38,602 nucleotides of DNA from Kutzneria sp. (GTDB lineage Bacteria; Actinomycetota; Actinomycetes; Mycobacteriales; Pseudonocardiaceae). Both the position numbers and the translations under genes were made by a program. Below, piece after piece: positions 1-8,332 of the stretch. How positions within the stretch are numbered: position 1 is the first letter of the stretch; every line of letters begins with the position of its first letter. Where the stretch lies: the NCBI GenBank assembly GCA_019239965.1, contig JAFAZC010000154.1, positions 1 to 38,602 of the forward strand. Direction: 5' to 3'. The notes beneath the pieces are model-generated. The model did no database searches. It had not been told where the DNA came from and saw only the letters and a program-made list of their open reading frames with translations.

Positions 1-665
1 TTCTTCGGCATGTCCCGCAGCATGCCGGACACCGAGCGGAGCAGGGCGACGACCAGGCCGAGTGTGGCGGTGACGAGGACACCGAAGCACAGCACGACCC
101 AGCCGGCCGCGCCGAGACCGCCCATGGTGCCGCCGGCGCTGTGCACCAACACGACCCCGAGCCCATAGGCCAGTGCGCCGATCACCACGGCTGGAAGGAA
201 CAGCCACCGCAGTACGCCGCCGAGGTAGGCCATCACCTTGGCTCCCTCGGTCCGCTTGGCCTGCGCGGCAAGCAGGATGTGGAAGATCGGTGCGGCCCGT
301 CGACTGGGGTTGAACCAGCTCGCGATCATGCCGGACGTGCGCAACTGTTCCCGCAGCGCCTCAAGCCGCTGAAATCCCCCGGTGTCCCTGGCGTACTCCG
401 CGGCGGCGGTGACCGCGGCGGCCATCGCACCGGCGGAGGCACCCCCGATGGAACGGAACCGGAAGTGTTGGTAGAGCTCCATGACGGCGGCGGGATAGGC
501 AACACCGCTGGTGACTCCGCCCTGCATGACCAGGTCGCATTCGGTCGGTGGCGCGGGCGGCAGCGGACTGTCGCCCGGCGCGTCAGCCCCGGCGAGCTGC
601 GGCTCCCGGGCTTCGGGTACGGCGGAACCCGATCCGGGGGAGCCTTTCGAGACCGTCGACGTCAC
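1..665 (-). CDS. Patatin-like phospholipase, N-terminal part (cut by window edge)
   Basis: The frame runs leftward off the window and has no stop, so only about 221 N-terminal residues are visible. After a Pro/Ala/Gly-rich leader of about 40 residues comes a patatin core: the glycine-rich oxyanion loop MQGGVTSGVAYP (about residues 46-57) and the nucleophile elbow GGASAG, with Ser as the likely catalytic residue. In the family this Ser works with an Asp (DGA/DGG motif) that would lie beyond the edge. Two hydrophobic stretches follow (around residues 146-168 and 178-200), so the enzyme is probably membrane-attached through a helical hairpin inserted after the elbow. The GTG start at 665 has a GGGG stretch upstream; the ATG that overlaps it stops after two codons. 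Lipid acyl hydrolase activity is inferred from the family; the substrate is unknown. Confidence 0.8.
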   Translation of the reverse strand, partial: MTSTVSKGSPGSGSAVPEAREPQLAGADAPGDSPLPPAPPTECDLVMQGGVTSGVAYPAAVMELYQHFRFRSIGGASAGAMAAAVTAAAEYARDTGGFQRLEALREQLRTSGMIASWFNPSRRAAPIFHILLAAQAKRTEGAKVMAYLGGVLRWLFLPAVVIGALAYGLGVVLVHSAGGTMGGLGAAGWVVLCFGVLVTATLGLVVALLRSVSGMLRDMPK

Positions 666-854
666 AGCATCACACCCCGTTCAGCTGTTCGCGTCCAGGC
701 TAGTGATCGTTACGCTCAGTCGAAAAGGGGCCGACGGAGGGATACGATCACCACGAACGGCTGACACACGTGTCACGCCCGCGGCGGACGTCCGCAAGGG
801 TGGACGACACGGTCAAGATGTTCCCCGGCCGCCGCCGATCGTGCCCAGCCGGGG

Positions 855-1547
855 CTACGGCAGCGCGATGGCCAGCTCGGAGACCGGCACCCGGGTGCCG
901 GTGTAGAACGGCGTCTCCTCGCGCACGTGCCGTCGTGCCTGGCTGCCACGCAGGTGCCGCATCAGGTCCACGATCCGGTGCAGTTCGTCGGCTTCGAAGG
1001 CCAGGATCCACTCGTAGTCCCCGAGCGCGAACGATGCCACGGTGTTGGCCCGGACATCGGGATAGTCGCGGGCCTGCATGCCGTGCTCCGCGAGCATTCT
1101 GCGGCGGTCGTCGTCGGGGAGCAGGTACCAGTCGTAGGACCGCACGAACGGATAGACACTCACGTACTTGCGGGCCGGCTCACCGGCGAGGAACGCGGGG
1201 ACGTGACTCTTGTTGAACTCCGCCGGCCGGTGCAGCGCGACGTTGCTCCACACTGGCACCGACGCCCGTCCGACGGCGGTCCTGCGGAAGCCCGAGTAGG
1301 CGGTCTGCAACTGCTCGATTTCCCCGGCGTGCCACCAGATCATGTAATCGGCGTCGGCGCGCAGGCCGGAAAGGTCGTAGACGCCGCGAACCACGACGCC
1401 CTTGCCGTCGAGCGAATCGAGGTACTCCTGCGCGCGCGCACCGGCCGGGCCGCGGTCCTCCGGCAGCCGGCCGGGTTCCGCCCGGAACACCGACCACATC
1501 GTGTACCGGATCGTGTCGTTCAGTTCGGTGTAGTTCAGGCGGGACAT
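855..1547 (-). CDS. hemQ: Coproheme decarboxylase HemQ (ChdC), chlorite-dismutase fold
   Basis: A 230-residue protein that converts coproheme III to heme b by two peroxide-dependent decarboxylations, the last step of the coproporphyrin-dependent heme route of Gram-positive bacteria. The actinobacterial signature [13 protein letters not shown] is present; Tyr132 in it corresponds to the catalytic tyrosine, and His155 in the LAEHG motif is the expected proximal heme ligand. The length matches the family. The ATG at 1547 gives the usual N-terminus [10 protein letters not shown]; the same frame stays open upstream to about 1934, but that extension is only the out-of-frame shadow of the next gene. 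The start lies 13 bp inside the end of the oxidase gene, which points to translational coupling in a heme operon. Confidence 0.96.
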   Translation of the reverse strand: MSRLNYTELNDTIRYTMWSVFRAEPGRLPEDRGPAGARAQEYLDSLDGKGVVVRGVYDLSGLRADADYMIWWHAGEIEQLQTAYSGFRRTAVGRASVPVWSNVALHRPAEFNKSHVPAFLAGEPARKYVSVYPFVRSYDWYLLPDDDRRRMLAEHGMQARDYPDVRANTVASFALGDYEWILAFEADELHRIVDLMRHLRGSQARRHVREETPFYTGTRVPVSELAIALP

Positions 1548-2980
1548 GACCCCATCGTTCCACTGGGCTGCCGGTAGCGACCAAGGATGTGGGCGGCAAC
1601 ACGAGCGGCGGCGGCCTGCGCGGTCGCAAGGCAGCCCGGCACGCCGACTCCGCGCAGGCTCGCGCCGGCAACGGCCAGCCCGGGCACCTCCGCCACGGCG
1701 GCCTCGATACGGGAACGGCGGCCGACGTGGCCGACGTCGTACTGCGGAAGGCCGCCACCCCAGCGGGTCACGCTCGCCTGCACCGGTTCGGCCGCGACAC
1801 CGGCCAGCTCGGCGAGGTCGGACCGTGCCGCCGCGATCAGGTCGGCATCGTCGACCTGCAAGACCGCGGTCTCCCGCACGCGGCCGATCGACCCTCTGAC
1901 CAGTACCGGCCCCGTCGAGTCGAGATGCGCCCACTTGCGGCTGGAGTAGGTGAAGGCCTTGACGGTGAAGGGCATGCCGTCCTGCCGCCGGTCACCGGAG
2001 GCGATCAGCACACCGGAGTTGGCCGGCAGCCGCGTACCGGCCGGCAGCGCCAGGGACACCACGGCCATCGACGCGACCTCGATGGCCGCGAACTCCGTGG
2101 CCGCCGCCGGGGCCACCTCCGCGAGCAGCTTGCCGGCGGCCGGCGCCGGCGCGGCGACCACGACACCGTCCACCGCGACCGTGTCCGATCCGAGGTGCAC
2201 CCGCCACGTGCAGTCGACGCGGGTGAGACCGGTGACGGTGCCGCCGAGCCGCAGCCGTGCGCCGGACGCCTCGGCCAACCGGTCGATCAGAGAGCCAAGG
2301 CCGTGCCGGAGGGTGCCGAACACGGGCGTGCGCGGCTGCCCGGCGCCCAACGTCCAGACCCGGGGCGTGAGCGCGGCCGCCGCGGCGACCAGCGAGCCGA
2401 CGCCGCTGTCGAGGGCACCGGCCAGCGTCGGGATTGTCGCGCGCAGTCCGAGGGCGTCGGCACGTCCGGCGTAGATGCCGCCGAGCAGCGGATCGACCAA
2501 CCGATCGATCACCTCGTCACCGAACCGCTCACGAACCAAGGCACCGACCGACACGTCGCCGTCGAGCCGGACGGGCGGCAGGCTCGGCTCGGCCGCCACC
2601 CGGCGCACCGCTTCCGGCGACAGCACGTCCCGCACGGCGTCCGCCGAGGCCGGCACCCCCAGGAGCGTCCGACCCGGCATCGGGTTCGTCCTGCCCCCGG
2701 CACGCATCGACGCACCGACGGGCGCCGGGTGGATGAGCTCGTCGAGCATGCCGAGCTCGGTGAGCAGCTCGACGACCTCGGCACGGCGCACCAGGAACGC
2801 CTCGGCGCCGACGTCGTACGGCCGGCCAGCGAACTCGATCGTGCACAGCTTGCCGCCGAGCCGGCCGGACTGCTCGAACACCACGATCTCGGCGGCCGGA
2901 CCGAGCAGGCAGCGCAGCCGGTAGGCCGCCGCCATCCCGGCCACACCGCCGCCGATGACGGCGACCCGGGGTGGGGTCAT
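1535..2980 (-). CDS. hemG: Coproporphyrinogen III oxidase (HemG/HemY family, CgoX)
   Basis: A 481-residue FAD-dependent oxidase. The Rossmann dinucleotide motif [15 protein letters not shown] lies at residues 8-22, followed by the conserved E-x-S-G-R-L-GG-K segment that contacts FAD, and the C-terminus has the family's GVGVPGC segment, which helps close the FAD site. Older annotation calls this family protoporphyrinogen oxidase (HemY/HemG). Because HemQ is encoded immediately downstream, the substrate is more likely coproporphyrinogen III, oxidised by O2 to coproporphyrin III (inference from pathway logic). Its ATG overlaps the hemE stop by 4 bp. No frameshift is seen. Ferrochelatase, the enzyme between this step and HemQ, is not in the window. 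Confidence 0.95.
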   Translation of the reverse strand: MTPPRVAVIGGGVAGMAAAYRLRCLLGPAAEIVVFEQSGRLGGKLCTIEFAGRPYDVGAEAFLVRRAEVVELLTELGMLDELIHPAPVGASMRAGGRTNPMPGRTLLGVPASADAVRDVLSPEAVRRVAAEPSLPPVRLDGDVSVGALVRERFGDEVIDRLVDPLLGGIYAGRADALGLRATIPTLAGALDSGVGSLVAAAAALTPRVWTLGAGQPRTPVFGTLRHGLGSLIDRLAEASGARLRLGGTVTGLTRVDCTWRVHLGSDTVAVDGVVVAAPAPAAGKLLAEVAPAAATEFAAIEVASMAVVSLALPAGTRLPANSGVLIASGDRRQDGMPFTVKAFTYSSRKWAHLDSTGPVLVRGSIGRVRETAVLQVDDADLIAAARSDLAELAGVAAEPVQASVTRWGGGLPQYDVGHVGRRSRIEAAVAEVPGLAVAGASLRGVGVPGCLATAQAAAARVAAHILGRYRQPSGTMGSCPA

Positions 2981-4068
2981 GGCGTCTCGGGCGGTGTCGA
3001 CAGCGAGTGCACCAACTCCCGCACCCTGGTCAGCACCGCGGGGTCGGTCTGCGGCAGCACGCCATGGCCGAGGTTGAAGATGTGACCTCCGGCCGACCGT
3101 CCGTCGCGGAGGATCCTGCGGACCTCGCGGTCGAGGACCGCCCAGTCGGCGAACAGCAGTGCCGGATCCAGGTTGCCCTGCAGAACCGGATCGGGGGCCT
3201 CCGGGGCGGCGGTGCGCAGCCGGTCAGCGGCTTTGTCCAGCGGCACGCGCCAGTCGACGCCGACCACGTCGGCACCGGCCTCGCGCATCGCGGCGAGCAG
3301 CTCGCCGGTGCCGACCCCGAAATGGATCTTCGGGATGTCCGCGTCCGCGATTCCGGCGAGCACCCTCGCCGAGTGCGGCAGCACGAATTCGCGGTAGTCC
3401 CGCTCCGACAGCGTGCCCGCCCAGGAGTCGAACAGCTGGACCGCGTCGACCCCCGCCGCGATCTGCAGCCGGAGGAACTGGCCGGCGACCTCGGCGAGCT
3501 TGTCCAGCAGCGCGTGCCACGCCCCCGGCGCGGAGCGCATGAACGCCTTGGTCCGCTCATGGTTGCGGCTCGGACCGCCCTCGACCAGGTAGGACGCCAG
3601 CGTGAACGGGGCACCGGCGAACCCGATCAGCGGTGTCCGCGCGAGCTCGCCGACCAGCAGCCGCACCGCCTCGGCGACCGCGTCGGCGCGCTCACCGAGC
3701 GCGGCCGGAACAGTGGCGACGTCGGACTCGGTGCGCACCGGCGTCGCGAGCACCGGTCCGGTGCCCGGCACGATGTCCAGGTCGACGCCGGCGGTGTGCA
3801 GCGGCACCATGATGTCGCTGAACAGGATGGCGGCGTCGACGCCGTGCCTGCGCACCGGCTGCAGGGTGATCTCGCAGACCAGCTCGGGGTCGAGGCAGGC
3901 GGCCAGTATCGGGACTCCCGCGCGCGCCTTGTGGTACTCCGGCAGCGAACGACCAGCCTGCCGCATGAACCACACCGGAGTCCTCGACGGGACTCCGCCG
4001 TGCGCGGCGGCCAGGAACGGGGATTCGGAGAGGTCACGGCGGACCGGGACCGGCGCAGTGTTCGTCAT
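2977..4068 (-). CDS. hemE: Uroporphyrinogen decarboxylase
   Basis: A 363-residue cytoplasmic enzyme that removes four carboxyl groups from uroporphyrinogen III to give coproporphyrinogen III. The N-terminal signature [15 protein letters not shown] is present; Arg36 and Arg40 are the expected substrate-binding arginines. The ILFSDIMVP segment carries the conserved Asp that contacts the pyrrole nitrogens, and [18 protein letters not shown] is a second family signature. It is the first gene of a leftward hemE-hemG-hemQ operon whose genes overlap by 4 and 13 bp. The start at 4068 gives [12 protein letters not shown]; no strong Shine-Dalgarno is seen. The divergent neighbour is the DUF3000 gene, with about 134 bp shared as promoter region. 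Confidence 0.97.
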   Translation of the reverse strand: MTNTAPVPVRRDLSESPFLAAAHGGVPSRTPVWFMRQAGRSLPEYHKARAGVPILAACLDPELVCEITLQPVRRHGVDAAILFSDIMVPLHTAGVDLDIVPGTGPVLATPVRTESDVATVPAALGERADAVAEAVRLLVGELARTPLIGFAGAPFTLASYLVEGGPSRNHERTKAFMRSAPGAWHALLDKLAEVAGQFLRLQIAAGVDAVQLFDSWAGTLSERDYREFVLPHSARVLAGIADADIPKIHFGVGTGELLAAMREAGADVVGVDWRVPLDKAADRLRTAAPEAPDPVLQGNLDPALLFADWAVLDREVRRILRDGRSAGGHIFNLGHGVLPQTDPAVLTRVRELVHSLSTPPETP

Positions 4069-4202
4069 GTCGACTTCATGTTCCCACGCGGGCGATGGAC
4101 CCGGGCAAGAGGCCGACGGGCCCGGCCGCCCCGTTACTCGGTCGGCACCGCTCGGCGTGTGCTACCGCAGACCGACGCCACATGCGCCTAAGGTCACTAT
4201 TT

Positions 4203-4769
4203 GTGACCGGGATGTCGGGACCTCCCGAGCTGTTCCGGCGGGCGGTGGAAGCGCTCACGTCGGTACGGCCTCGACCGGAGGTGGAGCTCACCGAGATGCG
4301 TGCGCCACAGCGGTTGGCGCCGTGGTCGTTCGCCTTCGGCGCCGAAGCGGGTGGGCCCGCCGGCGAGACGGCCACCGGGCGGCTGGTGCTGTTACACGAC
4401 CCGGACGGCAGGGATGCCTGGGGCGGAGTGCTGCGGCTCGTCGCCTTCGTGCGCGCCGAACTGGATCCCGAGCTGGCCACCGATCCGCTGTTGCCGGCAG
4501 TGGCCTGGTCCTGGCTGACCGACGCGCTGGACGACTCGGCCGCCAACTGGACCGCGCTCGGCGGGACCGTCACCCAGACGTCGTCGGCACGGTTCGGCAT
4601 GATCTCCGGTCCCGCCCGCACCGACGACCTCGAACTACGTGCCTCGTGGACCTCGCGGGACGTCGAGCTCGCCGCACACGGCGACGCCTTCTGCGAGCTC
4701 ATGTCCAGCACCGTCGGGCTGCCTCCCGTCGGTGTCACCCTGTTCAGCCAGGGCCGCGGCTCGTCATGA
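4203..4769 (+). CDS. DUF3000 family protein
   Basis: About 188 residues, conserved across Actinobacteria next to RNase D and the heme genes, with no known function. The recognisable family core is PELFRRAVEAL near the N-terminus, then LTEMRAPQRLAPWSFA, WSWLTDALDD and the C-terminal LPPVGVTLF. It has no membrane segment or signal peptide, so it should be cytoplasmic. GTG at 4203 was chosen because AAGG at 4190-4193 sits at Shine-Dalgarno distance; ATG at 4212 is an equally possible start and gives MSGPPELF. The open frame extends further upstream to 4095, but that part overlaps the hemE promoter region and does not look like the family. Confidence 0.85.
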   Translation: MTGMSGPPELFRRAVEALTSVRPRPEVELTEMRAPQRLAPWSFAFGAEAGGPAGETATGRLVLLHDPDGRDAWGGVLRLVAFVRAELDPELATDPLLPAVAWSWLTDALDDSAANWTALGGTVTQTSSARFGMISGPARTDDLELRASWTSRDVELAAHGDAFCELMSSTVGLPPVGVTLFSQGRGSS

Positions 4770-4801
4770 CCTGGTCACCCGCGGCGGTCCGGCACGCGGC
4801 G

Positions 4802-5962
4802 TCAGCTCGTCGCCCGTGCCACCGATTCGGCCTCGCGGAGCACTCGCAGCGTATTGCCGCCGGCCAGCTTGGCGCAGTCGGACTCGCTCCAGCCCCGGTC
4901 CAGCAGGCCGGCGAACAGACGCGGGTAGCTCGCGACGTCCTCGAGGCCGGCCGGCAGGGAGTCGACGCCGTCGTAGTCCCCGCCCAGCCCGATGTGGTCG
5001 ATGCCGGCGACCTCGCGGGCGTGTTCGATGTGTGCCAGGACGTCGCCGAGGCCCGCCCGCGGCCGGGCTCCACCGTCGGCCCATGCCTCGGCGAACCGCC
5101 CACGCGCGACGAGGTCGCGGTGGTCCTCGCCGGCGCCGGCCATGGCCTCGCGCAGCCGGGCGTCCCATTCGGCACAGGCCGTCGACACGAAGGACGGCAC
5201 GAACGTGATCATGCACACGCCGCCCTGCCCAGCCATCGCGACGAGTACGTCGTCGGGCACGTTGCGGGGGTGATCGGTGACCGCGCGGCAGGAGGAGTGG
5301 CTGAAGATGACCGGCGCCCTGCTCACCGAGAGCGCGGCACGCATCGTCGCCGGCGCCACGTGGGAAAGGTCGACCAGCATGCCCAACCGGTTCATCTCAC
5401 GCACCACGTCCCGACCGAAGTCGGTGAGCCCGCCGGCGACCGGCACGTCGGTGGCGGAGTCGGCCCAGGGGGTGTTCGAGTTGTGTGTCAGCGTCAGGTA
5501 GCGCACGCCGAGCCGGTACAGGGCCCGCAGCACGCCGAGCGACTCCGCGATGGCGTGGCCGCCCTCGGCTCCCATCAGTGAGGCGATCCGACCGGCCGAG
5601 AAGGCCGCCTCCGCCTCATCGGCGGTGCGGGCGAGGGCCAGCCGGTCCGGGTGGCGCACGACAAGCTCATTGACCAGCTCTATCTGCTCGAGGACGGCGG
5701 CGACGGCGTCCCCGGCGGCCAGTTCGCACGGCACGTACACCGACCAGAACTGGAGGCCGAGCTGTCCCTCGGCGAGCCGGACCAGGTCGGTGTGCAGCGC
5801 CGGCTGCCGGACGGTGAGGTCCGGCGCCGCCCAGTCCGCCGACCAGGGCCGTCCTCCCGCCAGCTGGCGCAGAGCCCACGGCAGATCGTTGTGCCCATCA
5901 GCGAGCTGGGTCCGCCGCAGTAGGTCCGTCGCGCGCCGCGCCGAGCCCCCGGCCCCGACCAT
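4802..5962 (-). CDS. Membrane dipeptidase family protein (peptidase M19)
   Basis: About 386 residues in a TIM-barrel zinc dipeptidase fold. Zinc ligands expected for M19 can be seen: DGHNDLPW near the N-terminus (His and Asp), GAEGGHAI (bridging Glu), then the His of DLSHVAP and the His of FSHSSCRAV. RNVPDD is the usual continuation. It should hydrolyse dipeptides or related amide bonds. No signal peptide is evident, so it is probably cytoplasmic, unlike the GPI-anchored renal enzyme. ATG at 5962 follows a GGGGG run at good spacing. ATGs at 5974 and 6001 are alternatives; the latter would place the start inside the palindrome at 5993-6014. The gene is convergent with DUF3000, 32 bp away, and does not belong to an obvious operon. 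Confidence 0.88.
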   Translation of the reverse strand: MVGAGGSARRATDLLRRTQLADGHNDLPWALRQLAGGRPWSADWAAPDLTVRQPALHTDLVRLAEGQLGLQFWSVYVPCELAAGDAVAAVLEQIELVNELVVRHPDRLALARTADEAEAAFSAGRIASLMGAEGGHAIAESLGVLRALYRLGVRYLTLTHNSNTPWADSATDVPVAGGLTDFGRDVVREMNRLGMLVDLSHVAPATMRAALSVSRAPVIFSHSSCRAVTDHPRNVPDDVLVAMAGQGGVCMITFVPSFVSTACAEWDARLREAMAGAGEDHRDLVARGRFAEAWADGGARPRAGLGDVLAHIEHAREVAGIDHIGLGGDYDGVDSLPAGLEDVASYPRLFAGLLDRGWSESDCAKLAGGNTLRVLREAESVARATS

Positions 5963-5992
5963 GAACACCCCCATGACAACTGTGCCCCAACT

Positions 5993-6014
5993 ATGGTTCA
6001 TCGTTGTGAACCAT
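5993..6014. promoter_or_regulatory. Perfect inverted repeat at the dipeptidase 5' end (candidate operator)
   Basis: ATGGTTCA - 6 bp - TGAACCAT, with perfect 8-bp arms. It lies 31-52 bp upstream of the preferred dipeptidase start (5962), where an operator would overlap the promoter. The size and symmetry suit a dimeric helix-turn-helix repressor. Which protein binds is not known; no dedicated regulator gene adjoins it. Confidence 0.5.
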
Positions 6015-6237
6015 TCTCGCGTTAGCCTTCTCAGCAGGAGTCCCTCAATCGAGGTACAAAACCTGCACGCAGTAACAACTCGATCGGGATAGATACCCGT
6101 TTGATCGTCCCGCTGACCCGCTTGGGCAGCTACGCTGCTGCCGTCGACACCACTTTCGGTCGATCAGTGGCGCGGCTGATTGGACGAGAGTCCCGGTGCC
6201 GGTCGGGGGGCACGACCGACTCCAGGGAGGTAGTGAC

Positions 6238-6954
6238 GTGGCTGCCGTCGGCTTAGGTCAGGCCGTTCGTACCACGCCAGCCGGCTCATTGCCGGCGAAC
6301 ATGGTCCCGCATCCGCGGGAAGAGTTGTTCTCGGTGCTGGTGGTTGACGACCACCCACTGTTGAGGGAGGCGATAGCGGCCCGGTTGACCCAGATGGGGG
6401 CCGGGACAGTGCATGAAGCCGCATCGGTGGCCGAAGCGAGGGCGCGTGCTCTGGCGACGGGACCGTGCGACCTTGCGATCCTCGATCTCGGGTTGCCCGA
6501 CGGAAGCGGCATCGACCTGGTCACGGAACTTCGTGCCCAGGGCTGGCCGCGGATCGTGGTACTCGCGTCCTCCGACGACCCCTATGCGGTCCGGTCGGCC
6601 TTCCAGGCAGGCGCTCAGGCCTACCTGCTGAAGTCGGCCTCGCCCATGGTGGTCACCGACGGAGTGCGCAGGGTACTCGACGGCGGGGTGTACGCGGACC
6701 CGAGTGTGGCACCGGTCCTCGCGGCCGGTACCAGGGTTCCGGGAACCGACAACACGCCGCGGGAACTATCCGCGCGTGAGGTCGAGGTTCTCCAGCTCGT
6801 CGCCGATGGCCAGTCCAACAAGGAGATCGGTGAGGCGCTGAACCTGTCCGCGCTGACGGTGAAGTCACACCTGTCGCGGATCGGCCGGAAACTGGGCACA
6901 GGGGATCGTGCGCAGATGGTCGCGCTGGCGATGCGTGCAGGAGTCATTCGGTGA
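6238..6954 (+). CDS. LuxR/NarL-type response regulator (orphan)
   Basis: A 238-residue two-domain regulator. The receiver domain starts after about 35 residues: VLVVDDHPLL holds the acidic pocket, ILDLGLPDGSG holds the phospho-acceptor Asp, VVLASSDD is the switch region and YLLKSASP has the conserved Lys. A linker follows, then a LuxR-type HTH beginning LSAREVEVLQLVADG with NKEIGEALNLSALTVKSHL. GTG at 6238 is set by a strong AGGGAGGT at 6224-6231. A small 6-bp-arm hairpin (6200-6218) lies just before that site in the leader. No histidine kinase gene adjoins, so its signal partner is elsewhere. The 20-bp gap to the RNase D gene suggests the two may be co-transcribed. Confidence 0.92.
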   Translation: MAAVGLGQAVRTTPAGSLPANMVPHPREELFSVLVVDDHPLLREAIAARLTQMGAGTVHEAASVAEARARALATGPCDLAILDLGLPDGSGIDLVTELRAQGWPRIVVLASSDDPYAVRSAFQAGAQAYLLKSASPMVVTDGVRRVLDGGVYADPSVAPVLAAGTRVPGTDNTPRELSAREVEVLQLVADGQSNKEIGEALNLSALTVKSHLSRIGRKLGTGDRAQMVALAMRAGVIR

Positions 6955-6973
6955 CCCCTTAGGGTCCTCGAGT

Positions 6974-8260
6974 GTGGAGACACCCCGCTGCGAACAGACA
7001 GGTCCCTCCGGCACCGACCCGGTGCCGCTGACCGAACCGGTCGAGGGCGTTCCACCGGTGGTGTCCGATCCGGCGGCGCTGCGGCGCGCGGCCGCAGCGC
7101 TGACCGGTGGAACCGGTCCGGTGGCGGTGGACACCGAGCGAGCCTCGGGCTACCGCTACTCCCAGCGTGCCTACCTGGTGCAGCTGAGGCGCGAGGGCGC
7201 CGGCACGGTACTCGTTGACCCGGTCGCGCTCGGCGGCCGGGTGAGTCCGCTGGCCGACGCCCTCACCGGCATTGAATGGGTGGTGCACGCGGCCTCCCAG
7301 GATCTGCCCTGTCTCGCCGAGCTCGACCTGCGGCCGAGCGTGCTGTTCGACACCGAACTGGCCGGCCGGCTCGCCGGCTTCGACCGTGTCTCGCTCGGCT
7401 CTATGGTCGAACGCCTGCTTGGGTACCGCCTCGACAAGGGGCACGGTGCCGCCGACTGGTCACGGCGCCCACTGCCCACGGAGTGGCTCAACTACGCGGC
7501 GCTGGACGTCGAACTGCTCATCCCCCTCCGCGATGTCCTCGAACGCGAGCTCACCGACCAGGGCAAGCTCGACTGGGCTCTGCAGGAGTTCGAGGCTGTG
7601 CGCACCGCGCAGCCGGCCAGGCCCCGCTCGGAGCCGTGGCGGCGCACCTCAGGTATCCACCGGCTGCGCAACCCTCGCCAGCTCGCCGCGGTGCGGGCGC
7701 TCTGGATGGCGCGGGACGCACTAGCCCGACGCCGCGACATCGCACCGGGTCGGGTGCTGCCCGACAGTGCGATCGTCGAGGCCGCGACCGCCGAACCGGC
7801 CACCGAAGCCGAACTGCTGGCACTGCCGGTGTTTCGCGGCCGCGCGCAGCGCAAGTCCGTGCGGATCTGGTGGGAGGCGCTCACTGAGGCGCGCGGGTTG
7901 CCGCCGCGGGAGCTCCCCCAGTCGTCCGCACCCCCTGACGGGCCACCTCCCGCCAGCAGGTGGCCGGATCGGGACCCGGACGCCGCGGCTCGCCTCGCGG
8001 CCGCCAGAGCGGCGCTCACGGCCATCAGCGAGCGGGTGTGCATGCCTGTGGAGAACCTGCTGTTGCCCGACCTCGTCCGGCGCACCTGTTGGGAGCCACC
8101 CGCCGAACCGACACCGGAATCGGTCGGCACGGCCCTGCATGCCGGCGCCGCGCGCCCGTGGCAGATCGAACTCACCGCCGAGGCGCTGAGTAGCGCATTG
8201 CTGGCCACCGCGGCACCCCGTGAGGCACGCCACAAACCGCCACTGGTTACCGGCCAGTAA
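6974..8260 (+). CDS. rnd: Ribonuclease D-like 3'-5' exonuclease with HRDC domain
   Basis: About 428 residues. The DEDD-family exonuclease motifs are all present: VAVDTERA (motif I, D-x-E), HAASQDLPCL (motif II Asp) and NYAALDVELL (motif III, Y-x(3)-D), so two-metal hydrolysis of RNA 3' ends is expected, with a probable role in tRNA or stable-RNA maturation. An HRDC domain follows (LWMARDALARRRDIAPGRVLP), and then a C-terminal region with a Pro-rich linker and a second HRDC-like stretch. The start is uncertain: GTG at 6974, with AGGG at 6961-6964 upstream, avoids a long overlap with the response regulator. The frame is open back to 6908. It corresponds to the RNase D gene next to DUF3000 in other Actinobacteria. 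Confidence 0.9.
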   Translation: METPRCEQTGPSGTDPVPLTEPVEGVPPVVSDPAALRRAAAALTGGTGPVAVDTERASGYRYSQRAYLVQLRREGAGTVLVDPVALGGRVSPLADALTGIEWVVHAASQDLPCLAELDLRPSVLFDTELAGRLAGFDRVSLGSMVERLLGYRLDKGHGAADWSRRPLPTEWLNYAALDVELLIPLRDVLERELTDQGKLDWALQEFEAVRTAQPARPRSEPWRRTSGIHRLRNPRQLAAVRALWMARDALARRRDIAPGRVLPDSAIVEAATAEPATEAELLALPVFRGRAQRKSVRIWWEALTEARGLPPRELPQSSAPPDGPPPASRWPDRDPDAAARLAAARAALTAISERVCMPVENLLLPDLVRRTCWEPPAEPTPESVGTALHAGAARPWQIELTAEALSSALLATAAPREARHKPPLVTGQ

Positions 8261-8282
8261 CTCGGTCTAGAGTTCCTGTCAT

Positions 8283-8308
8283 CGCCGACCGGAACCGTCT
8301 GGTCGGCG
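8283..8308. promoter_or_regulatory. Inverted repeat in the fadA leader
   Basis: CGCCGACC - 10 bp - GGTCGGCG, perfect 8-bp arms, between RNase D and fadA. It ends 14 bp before the AAGGAG ribosome-binding site (8322-8327). A TAGAGT hexamer at about 8268 fits the actinobacterial -10 pattern TANNNT, which would put the repeat at the 5' end of the fadAB transcript. It could be an operator for a fatty-acid-responsive TetR-type repressor, or a terminator for RNase D. Confidence 0.45.
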
Positions 8309-8332
8309 CCTGTCCGAGGATAAGGAGCAGGC

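Noticed and set aside
1548-1934. Upstream extension of the hemQ frame to 1934
   Set aside because: It lies fully inside the hemG gene in another frame and is Arg/Gly-rich; the family N-terminus starts at 1547.
4076-4738. Minus-strand frame of 220 codons opposite DUF3000
   Set aside because: Ser/Pro/Ala-rich low-complexity shadow; DUF3000 on the other strand has recognised family segments.
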